From Pseudoscleropodium purum (lineage: Eukaryota; Streptophyta; Bryopsida; Hypnales; Brachytheciaceae), in NCBI GenBank assembly GCA_963969395.1, contig OZ017799.1, positions 5,892,501 to 5,956,500 on the forward strand: a stretch of DNA of 64,000 bases. Direction: 5' to 3'. Below the pieces are notes generated by a model. It saw nothing but the letters and a program-made list of their open reading frames with translations. It did not search any database and was not told the DNA's origin. Made by a program: the position numbers and the translations under genes. Positions 61,228 through 64,000 of this stretch are shown one piece after another; the stretch's first letter is position 1; the number at the start of each line of letters is the position of its first letter.

Positions 61228-62470
61228 TGACGAAATGCATAAAATGTACTTCACCAAATGTTTGAAGAATAAGGTTCATGACGCTTTGTAGAAATCCAAA
61301 GTCATTTTGGTTAAATATGGCAAGGAATATCGACCCAATGACGCCCAGTTTGAAGAAGTGATTCTAAAAGCGGACTTATTTAGGGGGCGATGTGCTCCAT
61401 TCGCCAAAACGTTCAATCAAGTTGGTTCAATTGGTTGGTAGAAAAGCAATGATAGAGTTGCTGAAGCAGAAAGGACCAAACGGCACCTCATAGCACTTCC
61501 AGATACAGCACACATGATTGCTGTTGATGATAGAACGATGAGAGGTGGATATGCAACGATTCGAAAGGTGCGTATTGAAGGATGTCCAGGAATACTTCCT
61601 TATTGGGAGTTTGCGGCAAAGAAATCCATTCACCATCAAACTCGACCCAATTTTGCAAAGCTAGAACATCAAAACGAATCAATGGCTGTTCGAATTCCAC
61701 ACGCGGGTGTGATACGGTTTGCTGCGGTGCACGGAACGACGTATGAAGGTTATGCGTATTGGTGGAATGGTGGAACTCTTCGACAAACGTTGAATATGGA
61801 TAAGGACTTTCCAGACAACATTCAAATCCGTTTGATGTATACGAATCCGACCGAAGAGGAGGTTGTAAAAGCTCACCATTTAGGACGATATCGGAAGAAG
61901 CGCACAAAGCTGACATGGGCGTTTATGCATATAATGTATGCAGTGCATCTTGTTGGACATTTGCACAATGATCTTTCTCCGGACAACATCTTGTTGCATT
62001 TTCCAGAGGATGAGTCACGTATATACATTGGAGTTTGCGATTGGGGCATGACCACCTTAGCTTCTCAGCCAATGAAGTCTTTGTACACATTCACATCAGC
62101 AGATGAGATGAAACAAACTTTGCAGAGGAGATGGTGGGTGAATCCACGTATTGCATATTTGCATAAAGCAGGTGTAGATGTGGAAGTCATTCCGATGTAT
62201 TCACGTAAGTCGGAAGAGTATGCCATTCGAAAAATTGCTCGGCGGATGAATAGAAACAACATGTCAGAGGCGTATTTCAACGTGCTACGAAAAACACCTA
62301 ATGTGACACAATTTGCCTTTCATGACTTTGCAAAAGTGTTTTATGCTTACTTGAAGCGCATTTCTTCGAAGACTGACGATGAAAATACTAGTTTGGCCCA
62401 TGAGATTATGCGATTTTCTAATACATATCATTGGCCAATGCCAGATGAACATTTCCGCCATTTATATTAG
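61228..62470 (+). pseudogene. Transposon-borne kinase-like gene, right copy, 5'-truncated
   Basis: The second copy of the kinase-like gene. Its 5' part is cut off exactly at the hAT right end; the first bases, TGACGAAA, would be the target site. TAG at 61289-61291 replaces the TGG of the left copy, and TAG at 61439-61441 is shared with it. Downstream, a 318-codon frame (61514-62470) stays open and contains RGGYATIRKV, AAKKS, HNDLSPDNILL and CDWGMT. The Met at 61514 arises only in this copy (ACATGA against GCGTGA) and is probably not the original start. It runs to the same C-terminus as the left copy, about 0.5 kb from a hAT terminus. Confidence 0.7.
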
Positions 62471-62819
62471 ATTGGTAGTGCAGAAGTAGTTGAATAGGTT
62501 ATATAGGCATTAAAAATTAGTTTAGAAATATAGAATTGGAATGAAAAAAATTATATGTGCAATTAGTCAAATGTGCACAATGTATGGTATTCTATATTAA
62601 ATTCAATATATTTTGCCCATATTGATTATGTTTGTATTTGTGTTGATCTCGATTTTTTAAATAGTATATATATATATATTTGAAGTCACAAACTTTTTTA
62701 GTTTGCCTTCTGAAAATGAATTGGAATTTTTTCATAGTTTCAAGACTATCATGGACTCATGGTCAAACTTTATAATCTTTTAAATTGTTTAAAGATTAAG
62801 GGAGTGACCGTGGGGCAGT

Positions 62820-62974
62820 TTGGGTAGGGCAGTCGGGGGAAATAGGGCCGTCAAAGCGGACGGGGCGGACGGGGCGGACGGGGCGGTCCTAGCAGACATT
62901 GCGTCCGCGGGGACCGCGAATGTCAGCGGACGCTGCGGACACAACGTCTGCATCCGGACGTCGTGTCAACCCTA
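62820..62974 (-). promoter_or_regulatory. hAT left-type terminus, inverted copy
   Basis: The same GTCCGC-rich terminus as 51450-51620, in opposite orientation, ending GTCGTGTCAACCCTA. The flank TAGCAGCC does not match the flank GATTTTAT at the left border, so the outer borders did not arise in one insertion. Confidence 0.65.
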
Positions 62975-63117
62975 TAGCAGCCAACTTCTTTTGCAAATTA
63001 TGACTTCAATTTTTGAAAATTTGGGGTGTATGATATACCATTGGAAAGCAACGGTATATCATACGCCCCCAAATTCCAAAAATTGCAATCACAAATTGCA
63101 AAAGAAGTTGATTGCTA
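62975..63117. repeat. Hairpin-forming inverted repeat, about 65-bp arms
   Basis: The left arm starts TAGCAGCCAACTTCTTTTGC. The right arm, reverse-complemented, starts TAGCAATCAACTTCTTTTGC. Both continue through ATTTGGGG and GTATGATATACC, with a loop of about 13 bp. The arms match at roughly 85 percent by eye. A third half-copy lies at 63264-63310. It abuts the hAT border directly. Probably a small foldback element; a small-RNA precursor is possible but unproven. Confidence 0.75.
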
Positions 63118-64000
63118 GTATATAGTGGACGTTTGCCCAACTTTTTGTCCATTTGGTTGCCTAGTTGACTTGCGATCCACAAGGCAAACCGACAGGGACC
63201 ACTTTAGGGCCAAATGCATGAGCAGGCAAATGGGTGGACAATTAGGCACATGCCCACTTTGGGCTAGCAATCAACTTCTCTTGCAATTATCAACTTCAAT
63301 TTTTTTAATTTTAGGATGTTTACGGTTTTAGGATTCAAAATTTAGGATTTAGTATCTTTAGAGTTTTCTATGTTATTGACTACAAGTAGTTTTCATCTCA
63401 AAAAATGGTTTTTAAAACTTCACAAAAAAATTTCAATATTGTTGTCAATATCAAGTAAGAGAACAAAAAGAATTGCATAAATAGAATTATAAATGTATGC
63501 CACAAAATTCTAACCAAAGAAATGTAGCAACAATAAGAACTAATGCATGTGCAAATGATTTTATAGAAAATTATGATAGGTTTCTTTTCAAAACTTTATG
63601 TATTAAATAAAATTTTAAAATTATGGTAGATTCATCAATATCAATATTTTTTTTATCTACAAAACATATTGTTTTGTTTTTCTCTATTGCATTTTATCAT
63701 ATAAGGCCATATTCATTAAAATGAGAGAATGTGGAGTTTCATTTTAATCATGATCCTAAATTTAGTATAAAAAAGTGGTCATTAATTTGAGACACTTCAA
63801 TAAATTGAGACTTTTGTATGCCAAAAGAATTGTGAATTCCTCTAAAGTATAGGAAGTAACACCAATAGTATTCACTTTGTAGACTACACACTTAATGTCT
63901 CATGTGTTCATTACAAAGTACACATAATTTTTGGTTGGATTTTTGGTTGATTTGTGTGGCACTACTATATTATAGGATGTTTAAAAGAGTCTCATGAGAT
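63118..64000. other. Noncoding right edge
   Basis: AT-rich. Apart from the half-copy of the hairpin arm near 63264-63310, no feature was recognised. Confidence 0.45.

Larger units (their letters stand above)
61228..62974. repeat. Right arm of 1.75-kb inverted repeat
   Basis: Mirror of 51450-53240. It ends at 62974 in a hAT left-type terminus (reverse-complement TAGGGTTGACACGACGTCC). It is the remnant of a second kinase-bearing element in opposite orientation. Confidence 0.92.

Noticed and set aside
61514..62470. Intact, independent 318-residue kinase gene in the right arm
   Set aside because: Its Met codon exists only in this arm, through CpG-type transitions, and the upstream part of the same gene is present but broken, so it is the 3' part of a damaged longer gene.

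Overview
The window is AT-rich nuclear plant DNA with compact GT-AG introns, short exons, many small DNA transposons and no bacterial-style operons. One intact-looking gene dominates: a resistance-type receptor (42081-48606) that joins an N-terminal helical region, a protein kinase domain, an NB-ARC domain and a very long leucine-rich repeat (LRR) array. Kinase-NB-LRR receptors are best known from mosses and other non-seed land plants, so I infer a bryophyte or another non-flowering lineage. The species cannot be fixed from the sequence.

Layout. 1-13.4 kb is mostly noncoding and holds a hAT-type MITE, a foldback repeat, and three members of a TTAA-flanked element group, one of them split by a hAT deletion derivative. 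13.9-15.9 kb holds the broken remains of an ureidoglycine aminohydrolase gene (+). 18.3-21.5 kb holds a five-exon GDSL esterase/lipase gene (-) with intact splice frames but two in-frame stops. 21.5-42 kb is noncoding: MITEs, a foldback CACTA-type element nested in another repeat, a minisatellite split by a TTAA element, and dispersed repeats. 42.1-49.1 kb is the NLR gene; its 72-bp LRR units are nearly identical in DNA, with differences concentrated in the exposed beta-strand positions. A stop codon cuts the array and the units beyond it are decaying.

51.4-63.0 kb is a hAT transposon complex. A decayed BED/DUF659-type hAT transposase (+) sits between two inverted arms of about 1.75 kb. Each arm carries a kinase-like gene (HND and DWG motifs) and ends in the same hAT terminus rich in GTCCGC motifs. 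I read this as a hAT family that carries a kinase-like gene, with one element inserted into an inverted relative. The short element at 12454-12925 is a deletion derivative of the same family, so the family has been mobile in this genome.

Functionally, only the NLR looks like a plausible working cellular gene. The two metabolic genes (purine-ureide breakdown and a secreted esterase) look like relics, and the transposon genes carry stops and frameshifts. All family calls come from motifs read by eye; no database search was possible.
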